From assembly GCA_963790245.1 (NCBI GenBank), contig CAWBNP010000002.1:496001-560000 (forward strand): a stretch of 64,000 nt of DNA, given 5' to 3'. How positions within the stretch are numbered: the stretch's first letter is position 1; every line of letters starts with the position of its first letter. Of this stretch, positions 46,579-55,789 are shown piece by piece. A program made the translations under genes and the position numbers. The notes beneath the pieces were generated by a model. That model made no database searches and was not told the origin of the DNA. It was given only the letters and a program-made list of their open reading frames with translations. The DNA comes from JACCVG01 sp963790245. GTDB lineage: Bacteria > Actinomycetota > Thermoleophilia > Solirubrobacterales > Thermoleophilaceae.

Positions 46579-47651
46579 TCAACTCTCTTTCTCGTACAGG
46601 GGCTTACGGCGGATCTCCGCCGAGCGTAGCTTGCCACGGACGTCCACTTCGATCGCGGTTCCCGGCTCGGCGATCGCAGCCGGGAACGTACGCCATCCCG
46701 ATCCCGATCTCCAGGCAGGGAGAAAAGCCGCCGCTGGTCACCTCGCCGGCGCTCGTGCCGCCGACCAGCACCGGGTTTCCGTCGCGCGGTATTCCGGGAC
46801 CGGTGAATGCGAACGGGACCAGACGCTGCTCGACCGCGACCGTCTCGAGCACGCCCGAGCCGATGAAGCCGGTTTCGAGCTTGCAGCACCAGCCGAGGCC
46901 GCGCTCCGATCGGGTCGCGCTGCTCGGACAGATCGTTTCCGTAGAGGTGGAAGCACGCCTCCAGCCGCAGGGTGTCTCTGGCACCGAGGCCAACCGGCGC
47001 GGCACCCCCCTCGATCAGCGCGTCCCAAAGTCCGCCGACCTCGTCAGCGGCGACGATCAGCTCGACCCCGTCCTCGCCCGTGTAGCCGGTCCCGCAGACG
47101 AGCGCGGAGGCACCCGCCACCTCGATGGTCGCCGTCCGCATCCGTCTGGGCAGCTCGGCCGAGGCGAGGCGTGGCGACCAGCCCTCGCGCGGCCGGGCCC
47201 TGGACCGCGAGCATCGCGAGCTCGACGGCGCGGTCTGTGATCTCGACCTCGAACCCGGTCGCCTGGCTCCGGAACCACGCGAGGTCCTTCTCGTGGTTGG
47301 CGGCGTTGGTGACGGTCAGGAACGAGCCGTCGGCGAGCCGGTAGGTGAAGAGGTCGTCGAGCACGCCGCCGTCCTCGCGACAGAGCACCGAGTACTGAGC
47401 GCCCCCGAGTTCCAGCTTCGATCACGTCGTTGGACAGCAGCCGCTGCAGGAACGGCTCCGCCTGCGGGGCCGGTCGTATCGATCTGGCCCATGTGCGAGA
47501 CGTCGAACACTCCGACCGCTTCGCGCACCGTGAGGTGCTCGCGGCGGATCCCCTCGTACTGCACGGGCATCTCGTAGCCCGCGAACGGCACGAGCTGCCC
47601 CCCAAGCTCGGAATGGCGCCCGTGGAGCGGTGTTCGGCGCAAATCCTTCAT
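46579..47651 (-). CDS. gcvT: glycine cleavage system T protein, frameshifted
   Basis: Aminomethyltransferase passing the one-carbon unit to tetrahydrofolate. About 356 residues over several frames. Pieces in order: RRTPLHGRHSELGGQLVPFA, GVFDVSHMGQIDTTGP, CREDGGVLDDLFTYRLADGS, FLTVTNAANHEKDLAWFRSQ, CGTGYTGEDGVELIVAADEV and DTLRLEACFHLYGNDL. The end reads GGTSAGEVTSGGFSPCLEIG, then PLYEKES. About five single-base breaks. First gene of the gcv operon; the space upstream is filled by the structured repeat, with no glycine riboswitch visible. Confidence 0.93.
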
Positions 47652-47681
47652 GCGCCGAGGCTAGCGGTCGACAGCTGCGCC

Positions 47682-47790
47682 GCTACAGCGGCGGATGGCC
47701 AAGCCTGGGTAGGAGCGAGGTTGCGACGTGTGCGCCAGCACACGAGCAGCCGAGGGACACCCCCGGGCGCCGGTCAGCCGCCGCTGTAGC
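47682..47790. repeat. structured palindromic element, copy B
   Basis: Same architecture as the element at 10699-10802. Ends GCTACAGCGGCGG/CCGCCGCTGTAGC (13 bp), then TGGCC/GGTCA, GCCTGGG/CCCGGGC, GGTTGC/GCAGCC and CGTGTGC/GCACACG with loop GCCA. The internal loop TAGGAGCGA opposite GAGGGACACC is identical to copy A except for one base. It begins exactly at the ftsZ stop codon and ends 30 nt before gcvT, so it could be the ftsZ terminator or the gcv leader. Confidence 0.8.
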
Positions 47791-48886
47791 TACTTCAGGA
47801 AGTCGGGGATGTCTATGTCGGAGTCCGGGATCTCGAGCGACGCAGCGCTGGCCCTCGTCGAGCGAGACCTCCCGGCCCGCGGCGCGGACGCGAGCGCTCG
47901 CGGCGCTTGTCCGGGGCCCCGTGAACGGCGTGCGGAGGCCGTCCTTGTCGAACCCGGTCGCGATGACCGTGACGGCCAGCTGGTCGCCCAGCGAGTCGTC
48001 GATCACCGCGCCGAAGATGATGTTGCATTGCGGGTCGGCTGCAGCCTGGACGATCTCGGCGGCCTCGTTGACCTCGAACAGCCCGAGGTCGCTGCCGCCA
48101 GTGATGCTCAGCAGAATGCCGGTCGCGCCGTCGACCGACAGCTCGAGCAGTGGGCTGGAGATCGCCTCGCGTCGCCGCTTCGCTCGCGCGCCGCTCGCCA
48201 CTCGCCAGGCCGACGCCCATCAGCGCCGAGCCGGCCTCGTGCATGATCGTCCGCACGTCGGCGAAGTCGAGGTTGATCAACCCGGGCACGGTGATCAGGT
48301 CGGTGATCCCCTGAACGCCCTGGCGCAGGACGTTGTCGGCCTCGCGGAAGGCGTCGAGCACCGAGGTGTGCTTGTCGACGATCGCCAGCAGCTTCTCGTT
48401 CGGGATGACGATCAGGGTGTCGACCTGCTCGCGCAGCCTGTCGATCCCGTCGACGGCCTGCCGGGCGCGGGTGGCGCCCTCGAACTCGAACGGCCGCGTC
48501 ACGACGCCGACGGTCAGCGCGTTGACCTCGTTCTTGGCGATCTCGGCGATCACCGGTGCGGCGCCGGTCCCGGTTCCGCCGCCCTCGCCGGCCGTCACGA
48601 AGACCATGTCGGCGCCCTTGAGCGCCTCCTTGATCTCGTCACGGCTCTCGCTCGCGGCGCCGAAGCCGGCGTCCGGATTGGCGCCTGCGCCAAGTCCACG
48701 GGTCAGGTCCGCGCCGATCTGGAGCTTGACGTCGGCGTCGCATGCCTGGAGCGCCTGCGCGTCGGTGTTGACGGCGATGAACTCGACGCCCTTCAGCCCG
48801 GCATCGACCATGCGGTTGACCGCATTGGTTCCGCCGCCGCCGACGCCGACGACCTTTATGACCGCCAGATAACTCCCGGTATCCAT
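47790..48886 (-). CDS. ftsZ: cell division protein FtsZ, two frameshifts
   Basis: Tubulin-like GTPase forming the division ring. About 365 residues. ATG 48886 (MDTGSYLAVIKVVGVGGGGT), the GTP loop AGEGGGTGTGAAPVIAEIAK, and IPNEKLLAIVDKHTSVLDAF, INLDFADVRTIMHEAGSALM, DPQCNIIFGAVID. The C-terminal peptide SDIDIPDFLK is the usual docking tail. Breaks near 48190 and 47870. No ftsA is present, as in actinobacteria. The promoter at 49002-49030 gives ftsZ its own transcript with a leader of about 110 nt. Confidence 0.96.
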
Positions 48887-49001
48887 TTTTGTGTCCTCAG
48901 TTGTTACGGCGTCGATCCGAATTGCGGAGGGCCTTCTCGTGGTCAAGGCTCATGCCGACCTCGAAACTTCCGCTACCGGGGAAAACGCCGGAATTGCGGC
49001 A

Positions 49002-49030
49002 CTCTAAGCAGTTTTTCGGGGAGGTGTCAA
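49002..49030 (-). promoter_or_regulatory. sigma-70-type promoter for ftsZ
   Basis: On the minus strand TTGACA (49025-49030), 17 nt, then TTAGAG (49002-49007), in the 238-nt gap between ftsQ and ftsZ. The -35 box is a perfect consensus. The gap holds nothing else I can support. Confidence 0.65.
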
Positions 49031-49124
49031 CGCGAAGCAGGAATTCGTGCAGGGCCAAAGTCTCAAGTGCCAGTTGAGAGTTGCCCATATCTCGATCTCA
49101 GGTCGAGGGTTGCGGAAATGTCCG

Positions 49125-49881
49125 TTACCGCTTCCCTGCGCCCCCTTTCAGATCCTCGGCGACGGGCCGCTCCGGAAGACTGACATCGATGTAGCGAGAG
49201 ACCCTCACCGCCGGCGTCGGCGAGCACTGCCGCGACCGCCGTCCACTTCTGGTCGAGTTCGCTGTCGTCACCGAACAGGAGCCGGACACCGCCGCGCAGG
49301 AGGACCTCGATCGGCTGGCCCGGGAGGACGTCCACCTGCTCGATCGCGGTGCCGAGCGGCGGCGGGGCTCCTGCCGCGACCTCGATCGCCGTGAGCGCGT
49401 CGGGGTCGGTGAGCCGGGCTCCGGTGGGCAGGTCCTCGACCCCGATCACCGGGAGGCCGGTCGCGTCGACGCCCTCGAGCAGAACGCCGTCTGCCGCGAC
49501 CGGGACGTGGCGGCCATCCCGTCCTCGAGGATCACTCCCGGGAGCCGTTCGACGATGTCGATCCGGAGCCCATCGGGAAAACGCGCTCGGCGGTGAAAGA
49601 CCGGATCGCGGGGTAGCGGGCCGCGACACCGGTCCAGCGGGGTCCGGTCGAGATGAGGGTCGTCATGCTTCCGGCCCACGCGAGCGAAGTCCGCCTCGAT
49701 CGAATCCGCCTGGCCGCTCGTCAGGCCGACGAGCCGCAGCTGCTCGATCCGGAACAGCGACAGGTCGCGCACCCAGAACAGTACAGGCCTCCGACCAGGG
49801 CCAGCAGGACCGCGCCGATCGACCAACGGCTTACGGGCGCGGGCGAGCATCGCCGCGGGATGCGGTTCGGGTGGCGACCAT
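49125..49881 (-). CDS. ftsQ: cell division protein FtsQ, frameshifted
   Basis: Bitopic division protein with a POTRA domain, linking FtsL/FtsB-type proteins to the divisome. About 251 residues. ATG 49881 follows the murB stop (TAGATG). A membrane segment (RWSIGAVLLALVGGLY), POTRA start FRIEQLRLVGLTSGQADSIE, MTTLISTGPRWTGVAARYPA, IRSFTAERVFPDGLRIDIVE, then GVLLEGVDATGLPVIGVEDL and the conserved YIDVSLPERPVAEDLKGG before TAA. Four or more single-base breaks. Confidence 0.85.
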
Positions 49882-50782
49882 CTAGCGGGCCGCCCTCCGC
49901 CGAAGCAGCGCTACCTCGGGCTCGAGATCGATCCCGAAGGCCTCGCGCACCCGCGCGATCCCGAGCTCCATCAGCCCGAGCACGTCGGCCGTGCTCGCCG
50001 CACCGGTGTTCTCGACGAAGTTCGCGTGCTTCTCCGAGAATCGCGCCCCGCCCGAACGTCAGCCCCTGGCAGCCCGCGGCCTCGAGCAGTTGGCCAGCCG
50101 TCCGCCCTCTGCGCCCGGGTCCTCGGGGTTCTTGAAGGTCGATCCGAAGGTCTTGATCCCCGAGGGCTGAGCCGCCCGCCGGCGATCGCGGAGATCGGCA
50201 AGCGTGGCCTTGACTATCTGCCGGATCCGAGCGACGGAGGGCGAACCGAGCACGGGAGACGACCTCGGCCGCGCCCAGGTTGGACCGCCGGTAGGCGAAG
50301 CCGAGCTGGTCGGGAAGGCGTCGCTCGGTCCCCGCCGGACCGGTTACCTCGACCCATTCGAGCACGCGCGCGAGCTCACCGCCGTACGCGTTGGCGTTCA
50401 TCCGCACGGCACCCCCGACGGTGCCGGGGATGTTGACGCCGAACTCGATCCCCGCCAGTCCGAGGCCGGCCGCCGTCGCAGCGACCTTCGGCAGACGCGC
50501 CCCGCCGCCGCTGATCAGACCGTCGCCGACGTGCTCGATCGCGACCAGTTGACCGTCGAGCTTGAGCACCAGCCCCCGAAAGCCCGTGTCGGCGACGAGC
50601 AGGTTCGATCCGGACCCGATCAGACCGATCTCGATCCCCTCCTGCTCGGCCCAGCGCAACATCTCTCCGAGCTGCTCGGCATCGCCGGGCCGGGCGAAGA
50701 AGTCCGCCGGGCCGCCGGTGCGGATCGTCGTCAGACGGGCGAGCGGATAGTCGCGGGCCGTCCCGCTCGGAGGCGCGCTCAC
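49882..50782 (-). CDS. murB: UDP-N-acetylenolpyruvoylglucosamine reductase, frameshifted
   Basis: FAD enzyme finishing UDP-MurNAc synthesis. About 300 residues; GTG 50782 overlaps the murC stop as GTGA. Blocks: LTTIRTGGPADFFARPG, IGLIGSGSNLLVADTGFRGL, AGLGLAGIEFGVNIPGTVGG (FAD site), AVRMNANAYGGELARV and FAYRRSNL. After breaks: GSTFKNPEDPGAEGGRLA, then SEKHANFVENTGAASTADVL. About four single-base errors in the second half. Its place between murC and ftsQ is normal for actinobacterial clusters. Confidence 0.93.
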
Positions 50783-52161
50783 CGCGCTCGATCGCTTTCC
50801 GCGACGATCGACCCAGCGACGCGATCGACATCGCCCGCGCCGAGGGTCAGCACGAGATCCCCCTCCCGGGCGAGGCCGCCCACCAGTGCCGCTGCCTGAT
50901 CGAGGGTCGGCATCCAGTACACCGGGCGACCGCCTCCTTCGTCCGCGGCCGCTGCGGCGACGGACCATCCGCTCACACCGGGGAAGTCCTCCGCTCGCTC
51001 GCGGGCCTCGTAGACCTCGAGCACGCAGACGATGTCGGCCAGCGCCAGCGCGGCGCCGAACTCGGCGGCGAGCCGCTCGGTTCGCGAGTAGAGGTGGGGC
51101 TGGAAACATGCGATCACTCGCCCGGGCGCGGATGCCCGGGCGGCTTCGAGCGTGGCGCGTACCTCGGTCGGGTGATGGGCGTAGTCGTCAAAGACGGTCG
51201 CGCCGGCAGCCGTCTGGCCCCGCGGTTCAAATCTCCGCCGCGCGCCGGAGAAGGTTTTCAGACCTCGCGCGACCTGATCCACCGACAACTCGGCTCTCAG
51301 GCACGCTGCAAGGGCGGCGAGCGCGTTGAGGACGTTGTGGGCGCCCGGAACGGCGAGGCTGAACTGCACGCCGCCGACCTCGAACTCGGTGCCGAGGCTC
51401 CGGTGGGCGACCGCCTCCGCCCGGACGTCCCCTTCGGCGATCCCGAACGACGACAGCCCGCCGTGCGCGGACAGGTCGAGCTCGCCGAGCAGCGGATGCC
51501 AGACGATCGCCGCGGGCGCCAGCGCAGCAAAGCCCGTGAACGCCGAGCGCAGCTCCGCGATCGAGCGCCAATGGGAGTGGTGATCGAGTTCGACGTTGGT
51601 GAGTACAGCGACCTCGGGCGCCAGCGCCAGGAACGAGCGATCCGATTCGTCGGCTTCGATGACCGCCCATTCGCCCGCTCCCCAGCCGGCGTTCTGGCCT
51701 GTCGAGCGCAGATCCCCACCGATCAGGTATCCGGGATCGAGCCCGGCGTCGCGCAGGACGTGCGCAACCATGCTCGCCGTGGTCGTCTTTCCGTGAGTCC
51801 CGGCGACCGCGATCACCCGCTTCAGCGCCGCGACCTGGGCCAGCAGCTCGCTGCGGTGCAGAATCGGGAGGCCCCGGGAGCGAGCCTCGGCGAGCTCGGC
51901 GTTGTCGGCCGCGATCGCCGTCGAGACGACCACCTCTCCCCCGTCGGCCGGGAGATTGCCCGGATCGTGGCCGATGGAGACGCTGATCCCTCGCTCGGCG
52001 AGCCGGTCGTAGTAGGGCGAGCGCGCGGTATCGGACCCGCTGACCTCGGCCCCGAGTGAATCGGCGACCGCGGCCAGGGCGCTCATCCCGGCGCCGCCGA
52101 CGCCGATCAGATGGAGCCTCCGGTTCCGCCACGCGGCCTCGTTCCGCCCGACCGCCATCAC
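50779..52161 (-). CDS. murC: UDP-N-acetylmuramate-L-alanine ligase
   Basis: Adds L-alanine to UDP-MurNAc. 460 residues, intact. N-terminal HLIGVGGAGMSALAAVADSL, P-loop IAVAGTHGKTTTASMVAHVL, EADESDRSFLALAPEVAVLT, NVELDHHSHW, and FDDYAHHPTEVRATLEAARA with CFQPHLYSRTERLAAEFGAA. Overlaps murG by 4 nt upstream and murB by 4 nt downstream. Confidence 0.97.
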   Translation of the reverse strand: MMAVGRNEAAWRNRRLHLIGVGGAGMSALAAVADSLGAEVSGSDTARSPYYDRLAERGISVSIGHDPGNLPADGGEVVVSTAIAADNAELAEARSRGLPILHRSELLAQVAALKRVIAVAGTHGKTTTASMVAHVLRDAGLDPGYLIGGDLRSTGQNAGWGAGEWAVIEADESDRSFLALAPEVAVLTNVELDHHSHWRSIAELRSAFTGFAALAPAAIVWHPLLGELDLSAHGGLSSFGIAEGDVRAEAVAHRSLGTEFEVGGVQFSLAVPGAHNVLNALAALAACLRAELSVDQVARGLKTFSGARRRFEPRGQTAAGATVFDDYAHHPTEVRATLEAARASAPGRVIACFQPHLYSRTERLAAEFGAALALADIVCVLEVYEARERAEDFPGVSGWSVAAAAADEGGGRPVYWMPTLDQAAALVGGLAREGDLVLTLGAGDVDRVAGSIVAESDRAR

Positions 52162-53225
52162 AGCGCCCTCAGAACCTCGTCCGCGATCCGGTCGGCCGCA
52201 TCGGGCCGTGCGAGCCTGAGCGCGGCATCACCCATCGCGCGCAGCCGCCCGGGCGAGCTGAGCAGGTCGCCGACCTCGCGCGCGAGGCGTGGCCCGTCGA
52301 GCCCTCCGTCGGCGATGCTCACCGCCGCCCCGCGGTCGGTGAGCCAGCGTGCGTTGAGGGTCTGGTGGTCGCCGGTCGCGTGCGGATAGGGCACGAGGAT
52401 CGCCGGCAGCCCGACGGCCGCGAGTTCGAAAACCGACCCGCCCGATCGCGCCACGACGAGATCCGCGGCGGCGAGTGCGTCCGCAAACGGCTCGACATAG
52501 GAGTGGAGCCTGTAGTGCGGCGGCGATCCGAGCGCCGCGAGCCGATCGACGATCTCGGCGTGGTCGCGCTCGCCGCTTACGTGCAGCACGGCGCACGGCG
52601 CCGTCTCGCCGAACGCGTCGATAGTGGCGCGGTTGATCGTGCGAGCCCCGAGCGAGCCGCCGAATACCAGCAGGCAGGGCTGATCCATGGCCAGGTCAAA
52701 GCGCGCCCGTGCCGCCGCGCGGTCGGTGCTCAAAAGAGCGGCCGGAACCGGGCGGCCGGTGACCAGGTAGCGGTCCCCGTCCAGTCCGTCGATCGGAAAC
52801 GCCAAGAAGATCCTCCGCGCGATCGGGGCGAGCGCTCGGTTGGCCACGCCCATCTGGCTGTCGGCCTCGAGCAGAAAGACCGGCAGCCGCAGTGTGCCCG
52901 CCGCCGCAGCGACCGGGCCGGAAACGTAGCCGCCTGCCCCGATGACGGCATCGGCGCGCAGCCGCCTGAGCAGCCTCCGCGCGCGGGCGCCGGCCGCGCC
53001 GGCCAGTGCGAGCGCCTTCACCGCGCGGGCAGGGCGGCGGCGGTCGAGGCCTTCGACGCGTAGCCGGTGGAGCGCGAACCCCGCAGCGGGCACGAGCCGC
53101 GTCTCGGCGCGATCGCCGCCGACGAACTGGACGTGGGCGCCCCTAGCCCGCAGCGCGGCGGCCACGGCGAGCGCCGGCACCACGTGGCCGGCCGTTCCGC
53201 CCGCTGCGATCACGACCCGTTTCAC
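52158..53225 (-). CDS. murG: lipid II synthase MurG
   Basis: Adds GlcNAc to lipid I on the inner membrane face. About 355 residues from GTG 53225 (VKRVVIAAGGTAGHVVPALA); a second in-frame GTG at 53255 is possible. Blocks: GAGGYVSGPVAAAAGTLRLP, LLEADSQMGVANRALAPIAR, LLVFGGSLGARTINRATIDA, SYVEPFADALAAADLVVARS and ILVPYPHATGDHQTLNARWL. Lies between ftsW and murC. Confidence 0.95.
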   Translation of the reverse strand: MKRVVIAAGGTAGHVVPALAVAAALRARGAHVQFVGGDRAETRLVPAAGFALHRLRVEGLDRRRPARAVKALALAGAAGARARRLLRRLRADAVIGAGGYVSGPVAAAAGTLRLPVFLLEADSQMGVANRALAPIARRIFLAFPIDGLDGDRYLVTGRPVPAALLSTDRAAARARFDLAMDQPCLLVFGGSLGARTINRATIDAFGETAPCAVLHVSGERDHAEIVDRLAALGSPPHYRLHSYVEPFADALAAADLVVARSGGSVFELAAVGLPAILVPYPHATGDHQTLNARWLTDRGAAVSIADGGLDGPRLAREVGDLLSSPGRLRAMGDAALRLARPDAADRIADEVLRAL

Positions 53226-54435
53226 CGCGACCCTCCCCCAGCCCCCGAACGACACTCAGGGGCGGCTGCTTGGCGGATGCCGAGGCGACGCCCCGGCTCG
53301 ATGCGACGTTCATCAACAGCCCCATCCCAAGCAAAAGGACGAGCAGGTTGCTGAGGCCGTAAGACATGAAGGGCAGCGGTACGCCCGTCAGCGGCGCCAT
53401 CCCCATGACTGCGAACAGGTTGAGCGAGGCCTGGCAGACGATCAGCGAGGTGATCGAGACAGCGAGCAGCTTGGAGTAGCGATCGGGCGCGAGCTTCGCC
53501 GTGCGCAGCCCTGCGTAGGCGATCAACCCGTAGAGCGCCACGACCAGTGCGATCCCGAAGACGCCGATCTCCTCGCCGATGATCGCCAGGATCATGTCGG
53601 TGTGGGCTTCGGGCAGGTAGAAGACCTTCTGGACGGACTCGCCGAGCCCGTTCCCGAACAGCCCGCCCGATCCGATCGCGATCATCGACTGGACGACCTG
53701 GAAGCCCGAACCCTCGGGGTTGGCCCATGGGTCCAGGAACGAGAGCAGCCGCTCGCGCCGGTAGGGCTCGATCAGGATCACCAGCATGCCGAGCGCCGAG
53801 GCGGCCGCGACGATCGCACCCAGGTCGCGCATCCGCGCCCCGGCGGCGATCAGCAGACCGCCGATCGCGAAGCAGATGACGATCGCCGTCCCCATGTCGG
53901 GCTGGGCGAGCAATAGCACTGCCGCGGCGCCAACCACGAGCAACAGTGGCCGGACCAGTCCAGACAGCGAGCGCAGCGCCTTGGGCCGGCTCGCGAGCAT
54001 CTGTGCCGCGTAGAGCATCACCGCGAGCTTCAACAGCTCGGAGGGCTGGAACTGGAGCGGCCCGGCCGCGATCCAGCGCGTGGCGCCGTTGATGTTGACC
54101 CCGACTCCCGGGATCATCAGCGCCGCGGTCAGGCCGAAGGAGACCAGCAGCAGGACAGGCGTGGTCCTGCGAACCACCTTGAGGTCGATCCGCGACGCGA
54201 CCCAGAGCAGTGCGAGCCCCGCAGCGCCGAAGATCAGGTAGCGCTTGAAGTAGAAGGACGGATCGCCGCTGCCGCCGAGCAGCGACTCGGCGGAGCTCGC
54301 CGAGTAGACCATCACCGCACCGAAGGCCATCAGGCAGAGGGTGGCGGTCGACAGCAACGTGTACTCGAGCGGTGGCTTGGCCGCGCGCTTTGCCCGCGCG
54401 CGGGTCCGCCTCCCTTCGAATGCTGTGGCGGCCAT
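53143..54435 (-). CDS. ftsW: peptidoglycan polymerase FtsW (SEDS family)
   Basis: Septal glycosyltransferase of the SEDS family. About 430 residues in frame, with ten or so membrane segments. Blocks: LCLMAFGAVMVYSASSAESL, PLQFQPSELLKLAVMLYAAQ, LLAQPDMGTAIVICFAIGG, GLGESVQKVFYLPEAHTDMI, LAIIGEEIGVFGIALVVALY and TGVPLPFMSYGLSNLLVLLL. In frame the gene overlaps murG by more than 80 nt. A one-base error in the G-rich tract near 53240 would instead stop it at 53222, overlapping the murG start as GTGA, which is more usual. Confidence 0.93.
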   Translation of the reverse strand: MAATAFEGRRTRARAKRAAKPPLEYTLLSTATLCLMAFGAVMVYSASSAESLLGGSGDPSFYFKRYLIFGAAGLALLWVASRIDLKVVRRTTPVLLLVSFGLTAALMIPGVGVNINGATRWIAAGPLQFQPSELLKLAVMLYAAQMLASRPKALRSLSGLVRPLLLVVGAAAVLLLAQPDMGTAIVICFAIGGLLIAAGARMRDLGAIVAAASALGMLVILIEPYRRERLLSFLDPWANPEGSGFQVVQSMIAIGSGGLFGNGLGESVQKVFYLPEAHTDMILAIIGEEIGVFGIALVVALYGLIAYAGLRTAKLAPDRYSKLLAVSITSLIVCQASLNLFAVMGMAPLTGVPLPFMSYGLSNLLVLLLGMGLLMNVASSRGVASASAKQPPLSVVRGLGEGRGETGRDRSGRNGRPRGAGARRGRRAAG

Positions 54436-54468
54436 CCGATACTCCTTCGACGGGGCCTGGAGATCTCC

Positions 54469-55789
54469 TCATGAACTTTCCCCGAGGCTCCGGACGGCGC
54501 TGCGGAACCGCTCGCCCCGCTGCTCGTAGTCGCGGAATTGATCGAAGCTCGCGCAGGCCGGCGAGAGCAGGACGACCTCCCCACGCACGGCCGCCTCGGT
54601 CGCGCTCGCAACAGCGGTTTCGAGATCGCCGCAGGGCCGCAGCTCGACCGCGCCGGCGAGGTCCGATGCGAGGCTGTCGGCCGCCTCGCCGATCAGGTAG
54701 GCGACACGGCAGCGATCGGCGGCAATCCCGCGCAACCCCGCAAAGCCACCGCCTTTGAGACTGCCGCCGAGGATCACGTGGACGCCGCCTTGGAACGCTC
54801 CGATGCCGGCGATCGCCGAGGCGACGTTGGTCGCCTTGGAGTCGTTGATGTAGAGGACGCCGTCGCGCTCGGCGACCTCCTCGAGCCGGTGCTCGACCCC
54901 CTTGAAGCCGCGCAGTGCCGGCGCGCACGGCGTCCGGGTCGACGCCGCGCGCCAGCGCAACCGCCGCGGCGCCCATCGCGTTCTCGAGGTTGTGCGCGCC
55001 GCGCAGCCCCACCTCTGCCGCCGCCAACAGCGGCTCGCCGTGCCAGATCAGGGTCGCCTCGCGCAACTCGAGCGCCGCACCGCGACCACCAAAGGAAACG
55101 CGTTGGGCCGGGCCGCCCGGATCGATCCCGACCGGCGCGCACGCGATGTCGCCGGGGCGCTGGCGGCCGAACATCGACAGCTTTGCGGCCCGATAGGCGG
55201 CCATGGTCCCGTGCCTGTCGAGATGATCCTCGTCGAGGTTGAGCAGCAGCGCGGCCTCGGGCGCGAAGTCTGGGGCGTCCTCCAGCTGGAAGCTCGAGCA
55301 CTCGCAGACAAACACGTCCGGGACCGGTCCCCCGACGAGGGTGGTCAGCGGAGTGCCGACGTTTCCGGCGACCCCGACCTCGATTCCGGCTTCGCGGTGG
55401 ATCGCGCCGAGCAACTCGGTCGTCGTCGTCTTCCCGTTGGTTCCCGTCACGGCGAGGAACTCGCCGTCCAACAACCGCCAGCCGAGCTCGAGTTCACCGA
55501 TCACGTCGAGGCCGCGCCGCAAAGCCTCGGCGATCACCGGCGCCTCGCGCGGGACACCCGGGCTCTTGACGATCGTCCGCACCCGGTCGAGCAGCTCGAG
55601 CCCGTCGATTCCCAGCTCGACGTCCAAATCGTCCAGATCGGCAGGCACCTCCGGCGTGCCGCGGTCGGTCACGATCACCTCACCGAACTCGCGCAGGACA
55701 CGGGCGGCCGCGAGCCCCGACCGCGCGAGGCCGACCACCAGGAAGGGCCCGGGCGGCAGCTCCGGGCGCGGCCGCGAGGGTGCGCTCAA
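54469..55789 (-). CDS. murD: UDP-N-acetylmuramoyl-L-alanine-D-glutamate ligase, one frameshift
   Basis: Adds D-glutamate to the peptide stem. About 439 residues. FLVVGLARSGLAAARVLREF, IVKSPGVPREAPVIAEALRR, P-loop FLAVTGTNGKTTTTELLGAI, VCECSSFQLEDAPDFAPEAA, LLNLDEDHLDRHGTMAAYRA, GLRGAHNLENAMGAAAVALA. Past a break near 54925: LRGFKGVEHRLEEVAERDGV, LYINDSKATNVASAIAGI and LLSPACASFDQFRDYEQRGE. Start overlaps the mraY stop by 4 nt. Confidence 0.95.

Noticed and set aside
47652..47790. Glycine riboswitch before gcvT
   Set aside because: The space is taken up by the structured repeat and none of the conserved riboswitch core was seen.
48897..49088. 63-codon minus-strand frame before ftsZ
   Set aside because: It contains the ftsZ promoter and has no ribosome site or family features.
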